A DNA stretch of 64,000 nt, taken from CAIKLP01 sp965279595 (GTDB lineage Bacteria; Bacteroidota; Bacteroidia; Sphingobacteriales; Sphingobacteriaceae). Positions 35,793-45,534 of the stretch are shown piece by piece. The notes beneath the pieces were generated by a model. That model saw only the letters and a list, made by a program, of their open reading frames with translations, was not told the origin of the DNA and did no database searches. Each line of letters starts with the position of its first letter. Position 1 is the first letter of the stretch. The position numbers and the translations under genes were made by a program. Where the stretch lies: contig OZ257246.1 in the NCBI GenBank assembly GCA_965279595.1, positions 558,001 to 622,000 of the forward strand. Direction: 5' to 3'.

Positions 35793-36575
35793 TTAAGCAC
35801 CTATAAATTCTGCTTTTCTTTTTTCAACAAAAGCAGTTGTTCCTTCTTTAAAATCAGCAGAACCAAAACACTTTCCAAATTCTTTTATTTCTTCATTAAA
35901 CCCATTCACCCCATCTTTGAAATTTGCATTAATGGCTTTAATTGCGTGTGAAATTGCAACAGGAGATTTTGTAATAATCTTAGCAATAATTTCTTCGCAT
36001 TTTGCAATTAAATTTTCAGGAGTTGTAATGTGATTTACTAAACCAATTCTGTGAGCCTCTTCTGCGTTTACCATGTCTGCAGTCATAATCATTTCAAATG
36101 CACGACCTTTACCTACTAATTGTGGTAAACGTTGTGTTCCGCCATATCCTGGTATAACACCAAGCCCAACTTCTGGCAAGCCCATTCTTGCATTATCACT
36201 TGCTACTCTAATATGACATGCCATTGCTAATTCTAAGCCGCCACCCAATGCAAAACCATTTACTGCTGCGATTACTGGTTTTGGTGAATTCTCAATAAGA
36301 TCAAAAACTAAATGATGACCTTCTGCGCTTAACGCTTCGCCTTCTTCAATATTAAAGTTTGCAAATTCAGCAATATCAGCACCAGCAACAAATGCTTTCG
36401 GACCATCTCCTGTTAATAAAATCGCTTTGACATCTTTATCATTAAAAGAAGCATTGAATGCGTGATTTAATTCTAAAAGTGTTTGCTTATTCAAAGCATT
36501 TAATTTTGCAGCACGATTAATCGTAATATACAACGTTGAGTTCTTTTTCTCAGTTAAAATGTTTTCGTAATTCAT
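35793..36575 (-). CDS. enoyl-CoA hydratase/isomerase family protein
   Basis: A 260-residue crotonase-fold enzyme. The oxyanion hole is seen in KAFVAGADIAEF and NGFALGGGLELAMACHIRVAS. Both catalytic glutamates of true hydratases appear present, in GGGLELA and GLPEVGLGVIPGYGGTQRLP. It probably hydrates short- to medium-chain enoyl-CoA in beta-oxidation or a related route, though dedicated isomerases share the fold. It is the last gene of the gltX operon. Its ATG overlaps the stop of the preceding gene by one base (TAATG), which implies translational coupling. Confidence 0.92.
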   Translation of the reverse strand: MNYENILTEKKNSTLYITINRAAKLNALNKQTLLELNHAFNASFNDKDVKAILLTGDGPKAFVAGADIAEFANFNIEEGEALSAEGHHLVFDLIENSPKPVIAAVNGFALGGGLELAMACHIRVASDNARMGLPEVGLGVIPGYGGTQRLPQLVGKGRAFEMIMTADMVNAEEAHRIGLVNHITTPENLIAKCEEIIAKIITKSPVAISHAIKAINANFKDGVNGFNEEIKEFGKCFGSADFKEGTTAFVEKRKAEFIGA

Positions 36576-37096
36576 TAGTTAAAAATTAATTTTTCGATAT
36601 CGACTACTTTTTTATTATATGTTTTTTTTATTTTTTGTGAACTCAAAATACACCAAACGGGATTACTTGGACCTTTGTTTATAATTAAAACGCGGGTATC
36701 ACCAATTATCCATTCATAGCCAATAGTAGTGGCCGCTGTATCTGCTGAGTGTATGGCATTTTCTAAAATACGAGGTGTGCCTAAATCGATACTCAATTTA
36801 GCAATCACTGAACCAAGCTCTTTGTATCTTAAATCAAAATGTATTTCTGAAAGTTTTTGATTGAAAAATCTCATCCCACAATAATCATAATGAAATGATT
36901 TTAAAAATATTGAATCGTTTGATACTATCTCGCAATTAATGAAATTATCTCCTGCATTAGTTACATTACAATGAGTTAGATTTGGGTAAGTTGTTTTTAT
37001 TCCTCCCCATTTATAAATAAAATATCCTGAACCTGTTATTTGTGAGTAGGAAAACAATGGCAAGATTAAAATCAAAAGGAAAATAAACTTCTTCAT
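36575..37096 (-). CDS. hypothetical exported protein, 173 aa
   Basis: A 173-residue protein with an N-terminal signal peptide (KKFIFLLILILPLFSYSQ). I do not recognise a family. The mature part has three cysteines (HCNVTNAGDNFINCEI, YDYCGMRFF) and ends with a basic Lys-rich stretch. It overlaps the preceding B12-binding gene and the following hydratase gene by one base each (TAATG junctions), so it is tightly coupled to them. Localisation is probably periplasmic or cell-surface. No function is proposed. Confidence 0.65.
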   Translation of the reverse strand: MKKFIFLLILILPLFSYSQITGSGYFIYKWGGIKTTYPNLTHCNVTNAGDNFINCEIVSNDSIFLKSFHYDYCGMRFFNQKLSEIHFDLRYKELGSVIAKLSIDLGTPRILENAIHSADTAATTIGYEWIIGDTRVLIINKGPSNPVWCILSSQKIKKTYNKKVVDIEKLIFN

Positions 37097-37503
37097 TAGA
37101 AATTTCTATTTTGTTTAACCCATTCAGAAATATATTCAACTATACTACTTGTAGTTGCACCAGGAGCAAATAGTTTACCAACGCCTAATTCATTTAAACT
37201 AATCATATCATCTTCAGGAATTATACCACCTCCAGTTACCAGAACATCATTCATTCCTTTTTCCTTTAAAAGATTCATAATTTTAGGGAAAACGGTCATG
37301 TGTGCCCCACTTAAAATACTTACACCAATAGCATCAACGTCTTCTTGAAGTGCTGCATTTACAATCATTTCAGGCGTTTGTCTGAGACCTGTATAAATCA
37401 CTTCCATACCAGCATCTCTCAACGTTGTTGCTATGATTTTTGCACCTCTATCATGCCCATCTAATCCACACTTTGCTACTAAAACTCTAATTGGTCTGTC
37501 CAT
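37096..37503 (-). CDS. stand-alone cobalamin-binding subunit (methylmalonyl-CoA mutase C-terminal type)
   Basis: A 135-residue B12-binding domain with the DxHxxG motif (GLDGHDRGAKI, whose His is the lower axial cobalt ligand). SILSGAHM and TGGGIIPEDD are also present, as in the C-terminal domain of methylmalonyl-CoA mutase. It lacks the TIM-barrel catalytic domain. Split mutases (large plus small subunit) and other acyl-CoA mutases, such as isobutyryl- or ethylmalonyl-type, use such a subunit. No large subunit is in the window. The downstream enoyl-CoA hydratase suggests acyl-CoA metabolism, for example propionate or branched-chain breakdown (inference). Confidence 0.92.
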   Translation of the reverse strand: MDRPIRVLVAKCGLDGHDRGAKIIATTLRDAGMEVIYTGLRQTPEMIVNAALQEDVDAIGVSILSGAHMTVFPKIMNLLKEKGMNDVLVTGGGIIPEDDMISLNELGVGKLFAPGATTSSIVEYISEWVKQNRNF

Positions 37504-37506
37504 AAT

Positions 37507-38067
37507 TTATTGAACACGTTTTAAAATTACATTTTGCTTTTTAATCTTTTTAGTAAAACGAATTAATTCTTCTTCATTCATTTTAATATTAAAATCAGCT
37601 TTCTTATCTTTTGCATTTGCTTCTGTAATTTCGACTGAAGAAAAATATTTCTTTAACAATTTAAAATTCTTTTGAGCATCGTTTTTACTTAATGCTATGT
37701 ATGGAGTTATTTTTAAATCTTTTCCTGATTCAGACATTAAAAATCCCATCCACTTTCCGGAAGCTTCTTTCTGAAAATAAAACTTATTCCCTTTATAAGT
37801 AGAATAAATATGTGTAGAATCAAGAAAGTCAATTTTAATATTATCGCCATCAATTTGAGTAAGTGAATTTTTACCAACCCATATTATTAAAGTGTCTTTC
37901 TTTAAAACATTATTGAAAAATTCATACTTGCCTCTTATATTTTCAGGGAATTCATTTTGAGCAATGCCCGGTGCTCTATCAAATTGAAGGCTTTGACACG
38001 AGCTCAATAGAACAACTATCGAAAGCAAGAAAAATAATATTTTTAATTTTTGTACATTCATTTTCAT
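37507..38067 (-). CDS. hypothetical lipoprotein, 186 aa
   Basis: A 186-residue protein with a lipoprotein signal ending LLSSC (about residue 24). The mature part is rich in charged residues and shows no domain I recognise. There is a predicted beta-rich middle (KDTLIIWVGKNSLTQI, STHIYSTYKGNKFYF) and a helical, Lys-rich end. It lies 6 bases after gltX and 3 bases before the B12-binding gene, within one operon. Function unknown. Confidence 0.7.
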   Translation of the reverse strand: MKMNVQKLKILFFLLSIVVLLSSCQSLQFDRAPGIAQNEFPENIRGKYEFFNNVLKKDTLIIWVGKNSLTQIDGDNIKIDFLDSTHIYSTYKGNKFYFQKEASGKWMGFLMSESGKDLKITPYIALSKNDAQKNFKLLKKYFSSVEITEANAKDKKADFNIKMNEEELIRFTKKIKKQNVILKRVQ

Positions 38068-38073
38068 TTGAAA

Positions 38074-39603
38074 TTACTTCTGAAAAGTTTCTATTGCCTT
38101 TTTCAATCTTGCAATTATTTTTTCTTTTCCAATTAAGGCAGTCATTTCGAATACTGCTGGACCAGCACTTAATCCAGAAATTGCAACTCTGAAAATTTGC
38201 ATAACAGATCCGGGTGATATACCTGCTTTTTCAGCATTTGCTTTAAATAATTCTTCAATATTTTGAGCAGTGAAATCTGAAATATTCACTAAGTCATTAG
38301 TGAAATTAGAAATAAAATCAGGTGTTGCGTCTTTCCACTTTTTCTTCACAACTTCTTCATCATATGAATTTGGTTCTTCAAAAAAGAAAGATGATAATGA
38401 CCAAAACTCATTACTGAATTGTGCTTTTTCCTGAATCAATTTACAAACTTCATTTACATAATCTAATTCAACTTGAATTCCTTTTTCATTTAATTCAAGA
38501 ATAAAAGTTTTAGCTAAAGTTAGTGAGTCAGTATGTCTTAAATATTGTTGGTTGAACCATTTTGTTTTATTAGCATCAAACTTTGCACCTGATTTTGAAA
38601 TTCTTTCTATGCTGAAGGCTTCGATCAATTCTTGCATTGAAAAAATTTCTTGATTGGTTCCTGGGTTCCAACCAAGTAATGCTAACATATTTATGAAAGC
38701 TTCAGGTATGTACCCTTTCTCGCGGTAACCAGAACTAATTTCTCCACTAAATGGATCTTTCCATTCTAAAGGAAACACTGGGAACCCTAAACGGTCACCA
38801 TCACGTTTGCTTAATTTTCCATTTCCATCTGGCTTTAATAACAAAGGCAAATGTGCAAATTCAGGCATCACGTTTTCCCACCCTAAATATCTATAAAGTA
38901 ATACATGTAAAGGTGCAGAAGGAAGCCATTCTTCCCCTCTAATTACATGAGTGATTTTCATTAAATAATCATCAACCACATTAGCCAAATGATAGGTTGG
39001 CATTCCATCAGATTTGAATAGTACTTTATCATCCATTTGAGATGTATGAACAAGAACATTTCCTCTAATCATATCGATCACACGTACTTCTTCTTTTCTA
39101 GGAATTTTCATCCTTATCACGTAAGCATCACCGTTTGCTAATCTTCTTTGTACTTCATCATCAGGTAAAGTCAAAGAATTTTTCATTCCTTCTCTGGTAA
39201 TGTAGTTATACTGTGGAGATGCAACGTTCGATGCCTTTAGGCGTTCTCTCATTTCTTCTAAATCTTCCATGCTATCAAAAGCATAATAAGCATTTCCAGA
39301 AGCTACTAATTGTAATGCATATTGCTTATAAATATCTTTTCTTTCAGATTGGCGATAAGGAGCATGAGGACCTCCAACATGAACTCCTTCATCAAAAGTA
39401 ATTCCACACCATGCTAAAGCATCAACAATATATTGCTCAGCACCCGGAACAAAACGAGTTTGATCTGTATCTTCAATACGAAGTAGCATATCGCCACCAT
39501 GCTTTTTTGCAAATAAGAAATTATAAAGGGCAGTTCTCACTCCGCCCATGTGTAAAGGGCCAGTAGGACTTGGCGCAAAACGAACACGAACTTTTCTTTC
39601 CAT
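38074..39603 (-). CDS. gltX: glutamate--tRNA ligase
   Basis: A 509-residue class I aminoacyl-tRNA synthetase charging tRNA-Glu. The HIGH-type motif reads PTGPLHMGG near residue 16, and the KMSKS-type motif reads KLSKRDG. The body shows RIEDTDQTRFV and GEEWLPSAPLH. The anticodon-binding domain is complete. It is the first gene of an operon that continues with a lipoprotein, a B12-binding subunit, an exported protein and an enoyl-CoA hydratase. The ATG lies only 7 bases after a TATATTTG -7 box, so the transcript may be leaderless or nearly so. Confidence 0.96.
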   Translation of the reverse strand: MERKVRVRFAPSPTGPLHMGGVRTALYNFLFAKKHGGDMLLRIEDTDQTRFVPGAEQYIVDALAWCGITFDEGVHVGGPHAPYRQSERKDIYKQYALQLVASGNAYYAFDSMEDLEEMRERLKASNVASPQYNYITREGMKNSLTLPDDEVQRRLANGDAYVIRMKIPRKEEVRVIDMIRGNVLVHTSQMDDKVLFKSDGMPTYHLANVVDDYLMKITHVIRGEEWLPSAPLHVLLYRYLGWENVMPEFAHLPLLLKPDGNGKLSKRDGDRLGFPVFPLEWKDPFSGEISSGYREKGYIPEAFINMLALLGWNPGTNQEIFSMQELIEAFSIERISKSGAKFDANKTKWFNQQYLRHTDSLTLAKTFILELNEKGIQVELDYVNEVCKLIQEKAQFSNEFWSLSSFFFEEPNSYDEEVVKKKWKDATPDFISNFTNDLVNISDFTAQNIEELFKANAEKAGISPGSVMQIFRVAISGLSAGPAVFEMTALIGKEKIIARLKKAIETFQK

Positions 39604-39610
39604 AAGGACG

Positions 39611-39618
39611 CAAATATA
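39611..39618 (-). promoter_or_regulatory. -7 box directly before gltX
   Basis: On the minus strand TATATTTG matches TAnnTTTG, with its last base 8 positions from the gltX ATG. Transcription would begin at or beside the start codon. No TTTG is at the usual -33 distance. Confidence 0.4.
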
Positions 39619-39734
39619 TATAATTTGCGCGCTTAATGCAGTGTTAAAGCCAATTATGAGCTATTATTTGAGATTCTTGACTCAGAAACGATAAATTCGG
39701 CTTAGATCAGCGATTAATTAGTATTTTAGTTACA

Positions 39735-40913
39735 ATGAATAACCACGAGACCAAGAAATCAAAGAAAATATATTTACTCATTTTTGCTGCAATAATTGGG
39801 CTTTCATCCTTGATTTATACCAATATATTGGTAAAACAGCTTCAGGAAGAGGAAAAAGAAAAAATTGAATTAAGAATTGAAGCAACCAAACAATTGGTTA
39901 AAGCCACTGATGGAGAGTTTGTTGTATTTCTATTTGAACATATCATTAACAATAACAATATGGCAACCATCATTGCCGATTCAAATGATGTTATTTTACA
40001 TACTCGCGGACTTGATTCAACCAAAACCAACGACCCTGCAATTGAACCAAATAAAAAATATGATCCCGAGTATTTTGCAGATCAATTAGCAATCATGAAA
40101 GTTCAACATGAACCCATTGTTTATGAAGTATTCAAAGGAGAGAAACAATATATTTATTACAAAGACTCTTCTATATTAACTCAATTAAAAATATATCCTT
40201 ATTTACAGCTTACCATAATTGCTATATTTTTAATTGTTTCATACTTAGCATTTAGCACAAGCAGAAAATCAGAACAGAATAGGGTTTGGGTAGGTTTGGC
40301 AAAAGAAACAGCTCATCAATTAGGTACTCCAATTTCTTCTCTACTTGCTTGGGTAGAACATTTGCGAAATAGGGTTGAAGCAAAAGATCAGCCATTTATT
40401 GATGAAATGGAAAATGATATTAAGCGACTAGAAATGGTGGCTGATCGCTTTTCGAAAATTGGTTCAGTTCCTGTATTGAAGGAAGAAAATGTATTTGACA
40501 TAATCGAAAAAAATGTGAATTACATTAAAAAAAGAACAACTAATAAAATTCAATTTGAATTACAAGGGAATAAAAATATTGTTGCCAAGTTGAATCCTTC
40601 TTTATTTGATTGGGTGATTGAAAATTTATGCAATAATGCCATTAATGCAATTGGAGCAAGTGGTAAAATTGAAATACAAATAACTCAAAATAAAAATAAA
40701 GTTTTTATTGATGTGATTGACACTGGAACAGGCATAGCAAAATCGAAATTTGAAACTGTATTTGAGCCAGGATATACAACACGCAAAAGAGGATGGGGAT
40801 TAGGCCTTTCATTAGTTAAAAGAATTATTGAAAACTATCATTCAGGTCATATCGTAGTTAAAGAATCGACTATTGGCAAAGGCACTACTTTTAGAATCAC
40901 TTTAAATGCTTAA
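39735..40913 (+). CDS. membrane sensor histidine kinase
   Basis: A 392-residue two-transmembrane sensor kinase. Helices lie near residues 13-32 and 155-173 and flank a periplasmic sensor region of about 120 residues. The H-box AKETAHQLGTPISSLLAW, N-box VIENLCNNAINAIG, and G-boxes IDTGTGIAKSKFETVFEPGYTT and RGWGLGLSLVKRII form an intact HisKA/HATPase. No response regulator is adjacent, so it is an orphan kinase. The downstream M1 peptidase overlaps its stop by 8 bases, implying coupled translation. The signal sensed is unknown. Confidence 0.92.
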   Translation: MNNHETKKSKKIYLLIFAAIIGLSSLIYTNILVKQLQEEEKEKIELRIEATKQLVKATDGEFVVFLFEHIINNNNMATIIADSNDVILHTRGLDSTKTNDPAIEPNKKYDPEYFADQLAIMKVQHEPIVYEVFKGEKQYIYYKDSSILTQLKIYPYLQLTIIAIFLIVSYLAFSTSRKSEQNRVWVGLAKETAHQLGTPISSLLAWVEHLRNRVEAKDQPFIDEMENDIKRLEMVADRFSKIGSVPVLKEENVFDIIEKNVNYIKKRTTNKIQFELQGNKNIVAKLNPSLFDWVIENLCNNAINAIGASGKIEIQITQNKNKVFIDVIDTGTGIAKSKFETVFEPGYTTRKRGWGLGLSLVKRIIENYHSGHIVVKESTIGKGTTFRITLNA

Positions 40914-42852
40914 CAAATTTCTGATAGCAGTATTATTTTGTTTTTCTTTTTTCAATGCTTTCTCACAGTTGGAAAAAGAAAATAATTACCAATTAGAAGA
41001 ATACAAATTTCATCCCAATAAAAACAATTTACGAGGCAACTTGATTATTGAAGAAAGTAATTATGATTTAAAAAGATTAAGAGCAAAATGGAGTGTTGAC
41101 CCAAACATAAACTTCATAGAAGGTGAAATTCTTTATCACTTTGAAATGCTAAAATCAGATAGTCAAATTGTATTTGAATTAGCAAAAAACTTAATTGTAG
41201 ATTCTATCATTTATCGTAATCAAAAAATTAATTTCAATCATAACTTTTTAAATAAACTAACTGTAAATTTTGGTCAAATTTTAAGTGCTAGTCAGTCAGA
41301 TTCTTTAGAAATTATTTATCATGGTGCTCCTTCACAAACAGGTTTCGGAGCATTTACACAATCAAACCATTTAACAGGTCCAATTATTTGGACATTATCT
41401 GAGCCATTTGGTTCTTTGGAATGGTGGCCTTCAAAAATAACTTTGGATGATAAAATAGATTCCATTGATTTATTTATTCAAACTGCAAAACCATTTATAG
41501 CTGGAGCTAATGGTGTTTTAATTGACATCGATTCATCAATTAGTACTTATACATATCATTGGAAACATAGATACCCAATTGCTTCCTATTTAGTTGCTTT
41601 TGCAGTTACTAATTATGCGATTTATACTGACACCGCCCAATTAATAAATGGAGATTTAGAAATACTCAATTATGTTTATCCTGAAAATTTAATAACTGCC
41701 AAATCACAAACAAAAGAAGTAATTCCAATTTTACAATTGTTTGAAAATTTAGTTGGTGAATATCCTTTCTATAAAGAAAAATATGGACATGCCCAATGTG
41801 GATTTTCTGGTGGAATGGAACACCAAACCATGAGTTTTATGGGAAATTTTAATCGCGGACTTATTGCTCATGAGTTAGCACATCAATGGTTTGGCGACAA
41901 AGTAACCTGTTCTGGCTGGCAAGATATTTGGTTAAATGAAGGATTTGCCACTTACTTCGCTGCATTAATTAATGACTTTGGAATTGACCCAGCAAGTTGG
42001 AATTTATTTAAAACAAGCACGATTAGTTCAGTCTGCTCCATCAATGATGGTTCTGTAAAAGTGAATGATACCACTTCTGTTTCGCGAATTTTCAATGAAA
42101 GACTTTCTTATAAAAAAGCTTCCTATGTATTACATATGCTAAGAGGAATTGTAGGAGATTCAGCTTTCTTCAACGGATTAAAATCTTACTTATCTGATCC
42201 TCAACTAGCATTTGATTTTAGTTCTACAATAAATTTAAAACATCACCTTGAACAATCAAGTGGCAATAATTTAACTGAATTTTTTGAAGACTGGTATTCA
42301 GGCGAAGGTTTTCCGAGCTATGATGTACTTTGGAAAGATGCTGGAAATAATCAAATGATAGTCAAAATTGCACAGACAACTTCTGACCTTTCAGTTGATT
42401 TTTTTGAAATGCCTGTTCCAATTAAATTTTTCAATGCAACTGAAGATACCATTGTGATTTGCAATCATCAGTTTTCAAATCAAGAATTTTTATTTCAATT
42501 AAACTTCAAACCTACATCAGCCTTATTTGATCCTGAGAAATGGATACTCGCAAAAAGCAGAATTTCTAACAGCCTAGAGGTAGGGAATTTTGATAAGCTC
42601 AACATAAATTTATTCCCAAATCCTATAAACAATAAAATCAATTTCAGCTTTTCAAAAGCTGTATTATTGAAAACTATTTTAATTTATGATAATAACGGAA
42701 AGCTGCTTAAAGACTACAGCTTTGACAATACTTATGTATTGAACCAAGAGTTGAATTTATTCGATTTGAATACAGGATTTTATTTAGTCAAAATTATTAC
42801 AAATGATAAAATCACAACAAGTAGATTTGTTATAAACAAAGAGCAGCCTTAA
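40906..42852 (+). CDS. M1 family metallopeptidase with T9SS sorting domain
   Basis: A 648-residue secreted zinc aminopeptidase. A signal peptide (about residues 1-20, ending AFSQ) and beta-rich N-domain precede the exopeptidase motif GGMEHQTMS. The zinc site is HExxH (His322, Glu323, His326) with third ligand Glu345 in WLNEGFATYF. The C-terminus (LFPNPINNKINF, DNNGKLLKDY, NTGFYLVKIIT) is a T9SS type A sorting domain, so the enzyme should be secreted or surface-bound. It shortens peptides from the N-terminus, likely for nutrient capture. It is coupled to the sensor kinase gene by an 8-base overlap. Confidence 0.92.
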   Translation: MLNKFLIAVLFCFSFFNAFSQLEKENNYQLEEYKFHPNKNNLRGNLIIEESNYDLKRLRAKWSVDPNINFIEGEILYHFEMLKSDSQIVFELAKNLIVDSIIYRNQKINFNHNFLNKLTVNFGQILSASQSDSLEIIYHGAPSQTGFGAFTQSNHLTGPIIWTLSEPFGSLEWWPSKITLDDKIDSIDLFIQTAKPFIAGANGVLIDIDSSISTYTYHWKHRYPIASYLVAFAVTNYAIYTDTAQLINGDLEILNYVYPENLITAKSQTKEVIPILQLFENLVGEYPFYKEKYGHAQCGFSGGMEHQTMSFMGNFNRGLIAHELAHQWFGDKVTCSGWQDIWLNEGFATYFAALINDFGIDPASWNLFKTSTISSVCSINDGSVKVNDTTSVSRIFNERLSYKKASYVLHMLRGIVGDSAFFNGLKSYLSDPQLAFDFSSTINLKHHLEQSSGNNLTEFFEDWYSGEGFPSYDVLWKDAGNNQMIVKIAQTTSDLSVDFFEMPVPIKFFNATEDTIVICNHQFSNQEFLFQLNFKPTSALFDPEKWILAKSRISNSLEVGNFDKLNINLFPNPINNKINFSFSKAVLLKTILIYDNNGKLLKDYSFDNTYVLNQELNLFDLNTGFYLVKIITNDKITTSRFVINKEQP

Positions 42853-42871
42853 AAAATTAAGACTGCTCTTT
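42838..42871. terminator. bidirectional terminator between the M1 peptidase and PKD protein genes
   Basis: A hairpin of 9 perfect pairs plus 5 inner pairs after one mismatch (outer arms 42838-42846 and 42863-42871). It overlaps the M1 stop codon and lies 20 bases from the stop of the convergent PKD gene. Confidence 0.75.
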
Positions 42872-42891
42872 AAAACTATAAACACTTTTTC

Positions 42892-45462
42892 TTATTGTAA
42901 AACCACTTTCGCTGTTTTAGTAAAATCACCATTTGATAATTGAAAATAGTAAACACCTTTTGCCAAATTCGACAAATCTATTTGTAGCTTATGTGTTTTC
43001 TTTTTCTCATCAATAGATTTACGGTAAACTATTTTACCTGTTAAATCTACAACAGTTAAATCCATTGCTCTTAAGTCTATTGAATTTAACTCTACATTAA
43101 CAATACCTTTACTTGGATTTGGTGTAATTTGATAAGCATAAATTTCGCTTTTTTGAGAAATGCCAATTGCTAATGAAACTTCAATTGGTTTTGTTGCAGT
43201 ATTTGCACAACCTAATGAATCTGCGAAAGAGTAAACAATATTGTGAATACCAACTCCTGCAACTTGCGGATTAAATATACCATTGGTAACACCCGGTCCT
43301 GAATAAGTTCCACCTAATGGCAATCCTCCAGTTAATGCAAACGGAGCCAAGTTAGGGTTAACAGATTTTAGACTATCTAAAGTAACAACTGGTAATGGTC
43401 TGAACCTAAGTTTTACTGTGTCAGTAGTTGAAAAACAAACTGCATTTGCTGCAGTAATCTGACAAAAATAATCTCCATCCTGAGTAACAGAAATTGCTCT
43501 AGTTTTTGCTCCAGTATTCCATAAATATGTAGCACCTAATTGAGTTGCTGTTAATGTTACTGTTTTACCAACACAAGGGTTTGTTAAATTTGAAGTAACG
43601 GTTGTTTTAGGTTTAACATTGACAATTATAAATCCTTCTTTTGATTGTGTTTTTCCATCTAATGTTAATGAAACTTTAAATGCACCTGGTGTAGCATAAG
43701 TAACAGTTGGATTTGCTAAAGTTGAACTAGATGGATTGCCTCCTGTGAAAGTCCAATTGAAATTTGTTCCAGCAAAATTGGAAGTATTTGTAAATTGAAC
43801 AACTTCATTTGCACATACAATTCCTTTGCTTGCTTCGAAATCAGGAACTAAATTAGTTGGATTTACTTTTGCCCAATACGTTGCCCATAAATTACTTGCA
43901 AAATTTGAATATTCTTGCAAACACCAAAACACTGAATCGTTTGAAGGATCAATTACCGTATTAGAATAATCTCCCCAACGATTTCTTCCGCTTCCAAAAT
44001 CTTTAAAATAGGTTGCTTCACCTTTCTTAAATATATACTCATCTCTCAAAGTATTTATAGGATCCGCTGCTGATCTAAACGAGTAAGATGCGCTAGGGTA
44101 TTGATTTACTGAAAAACTTCCATACCCAATTAAAACATCATTATTTTTATTAACTGCTACACTTGGGAATGCAAAAAACTTAACACCTGTTGGATCATCA
44201 ATTCTTCCTCTTTGTATTATTGCCCCAACTGAATCTAATTGCCACCATTGAACGGCTGATCTTGTTTCACCTGATGCAGGTAGAAAAACTGTATGTACTG
44301 CATAAATTTTTCCATCACGCACACATACATGTTGTATACGATGATCATTTGTTGCTATTGTTTTTGTGGATCCTAATTGAGGAGCAAAATTTCCAAAACT
44401 ATTTCCAGTTGTTGACCATGGGTTTGGTGTTTGAATTATAGTTTCAGCTGAAAGCACTTCATTACCTAGCGTTCCTGTAATAGTTCTTAATCCTAATCTA
44501 CCATTGCCACTACTATTTCCCGAAGTAGCTCGCACAGTATACATTTTACCAATTGAATTATCATAGTGAATTGAAGGACATGAAATAGAAGAGCCTTCAT
44601 TTGTTATGTCAAATAATTTAAATAACCCAGCACCATCAGCATAAACATCAGCTTTATTCCAAACATAAATTTGGTGGGTAGAACCAGAGCCATTAGGCAT
44701 TGGAAATAAATTCATTTGAACAACAATCCATTTATCATTAAATCCTAAACTAGGGTAATCAACCCATTTTTGATTTGTTGGATCAACGTCGACTTTATAC
44801 AAATTCCATCCACCAGTTGGATCATTAGTTTTAGAAACGCCTAATAAAGAAGATGAAGTATTTGATTCTGCATTTGCTGAAGAAACAATTATCCACCTAT
44901 CTGAGAAATGATCGTATAAAACTTTTGGATCAAAGGTTCCTGAAATTCCGCCAAGAGATGACCAGAAAGAATTCAATGTTACTGTACTAATTGTTACACC
45001 TAATTTGTTTTGAATGCTTACCTGTGAATTCAAAGTAGTCATGATGTGATTTGGACCAACTGCTCCATTCACATCTGGTGGAATAGTAGTACTATTATCA
45101 GCTAATCCGTTAAATGAAATTAAAGGTGTAGGTGAAGGATTTCCTGCTTTTTTATTCTGAATTACCTCATCAACTTTTCCAAATGGGTCGTTTTGAATTA
45201 CTTTCCCTATTGGATCAATTTCCATTGGTGGAATTATTCTTGCTTTTTTATTTCCAATAAATTGAATTGGTTTTTTAACTGGTTTATTATATGATTCAAT
45301 TAAGGCTACTCCATTGAAATTCATTTCTGTATGATGGTCAGCAGTTTTCTGAACACCATTGTATTCTGCTTGTTGTGCGAACAAATAATCGTTTGCTAAT
45401 ACAGTTTGAATTGCAATTATCAATGCAATATAAATCCAAGTTTTCTTTTTCATAATTTTCAA
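42892..45462 (-). CDS. large secreted PKD-domain protein with T9SS sorting domain (paralogue 1)
   Basis: An 856-residue secreted protein. A signal peptide (ATG at 45462 or 45453) is followed by a large N-terminal domain of about 420 residues (PPDVNGAVGPNHIMTTLN, FDPKVLYDHFSDRWIIVSS, QKWVDYPSLGFNDKWIVVQM). Its repeating pattern suggests a beta-propeller. A PKD-like domain (VQFTNTSNFAGTNFNWTF) and an Ig-like domain (LTATQLGATYLWNTGAKT) follow. The end is a T9SS type A sorting domain (ITPNPSKGIVNVEL, KGVYYFQLSNGD). No catalytic motif is recognised. The next gene encodes a clear paralogue in the same orientation. Role is probably adhesion or extracellular binding (inference). Confidence 0.85.
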   Translation of the reverse strand: MKIMKKKTWIYIALIIAIQTVLANDYLFAQQAEYNGVQKTADHHTEMNFNGVALIESYNKPVKKPIQFIGNKKARIIPPMEIDPIGKVIQNDPFGKVDEVIQNKKAGNPSPTPLISFNGLADNSTTIPPDVNGAVGPNHIMTTLNSQVSIQNKLGVTISTVTLNSFWSSLGGISGTFDPKVLYDHFSDRWIIVSSANAESNTSSSLLGVSKTNDPTGGWNLYKVDVDPTNQKWVDYPSLGFNDKWIVVQMNLFPMPNGSGSTHQIYVWNKADVYADGAGLFKLFDITNEGSSISCPSIHYDNSIGKMYTVRATSGNSSGNGRLGLRTITGTLGNEVLSAETIIQTPNPWSTTGNSFGNFAPQLGSTKTIATNDHRIQHVCVRDGKIYAVHTVFLPASGETRSAVQWWQLDSVGAIIQRGRIDDPTGVKFFAFPSVAVNKNNDVLIGYGSFSVNQYPSASYSFRSAADPINTLRDEYIFKKGEATYFKDFGSGRNRWGDYSNTVIDPSNDSVFWCLQEYSNFASNLWATYWAKVNPTNLVPDFEASKGIVCANEVVQFTNTSNFAGTNFNWTFTGGNPSSSTLANPTVTYATPGAFKVSLTLDGKTQSKEGFIIVNVKPKTTVTSNLTNPCVGKTVTLTATQLGATYLWNTGAKTRAISVTQDGDYFCQITAANAVCFSTTDTVKLRFRPLPVVTLDSLKSVNPNLAPFALTGGLPLGGTYSGPGVTNGIFNPQVAGVGIHNIVYSFADSLGCANTATKPIEVSLAIGISQKSEIYAYQITPNPSKGIVNVELNSIDLRAMDLTVVDLTGKIVYRKSIDEKKKTHKLQIDLSNLAKGVYYFQLSNGDFTKTAKVVLQ

Positions 45463-45534
45463 TTGAGAATTATAAAGATAGCAAATATTGAGGTTTTGTG
45501 ATAATTAGCCGATTTTTAAGGCATACAGCATAAA

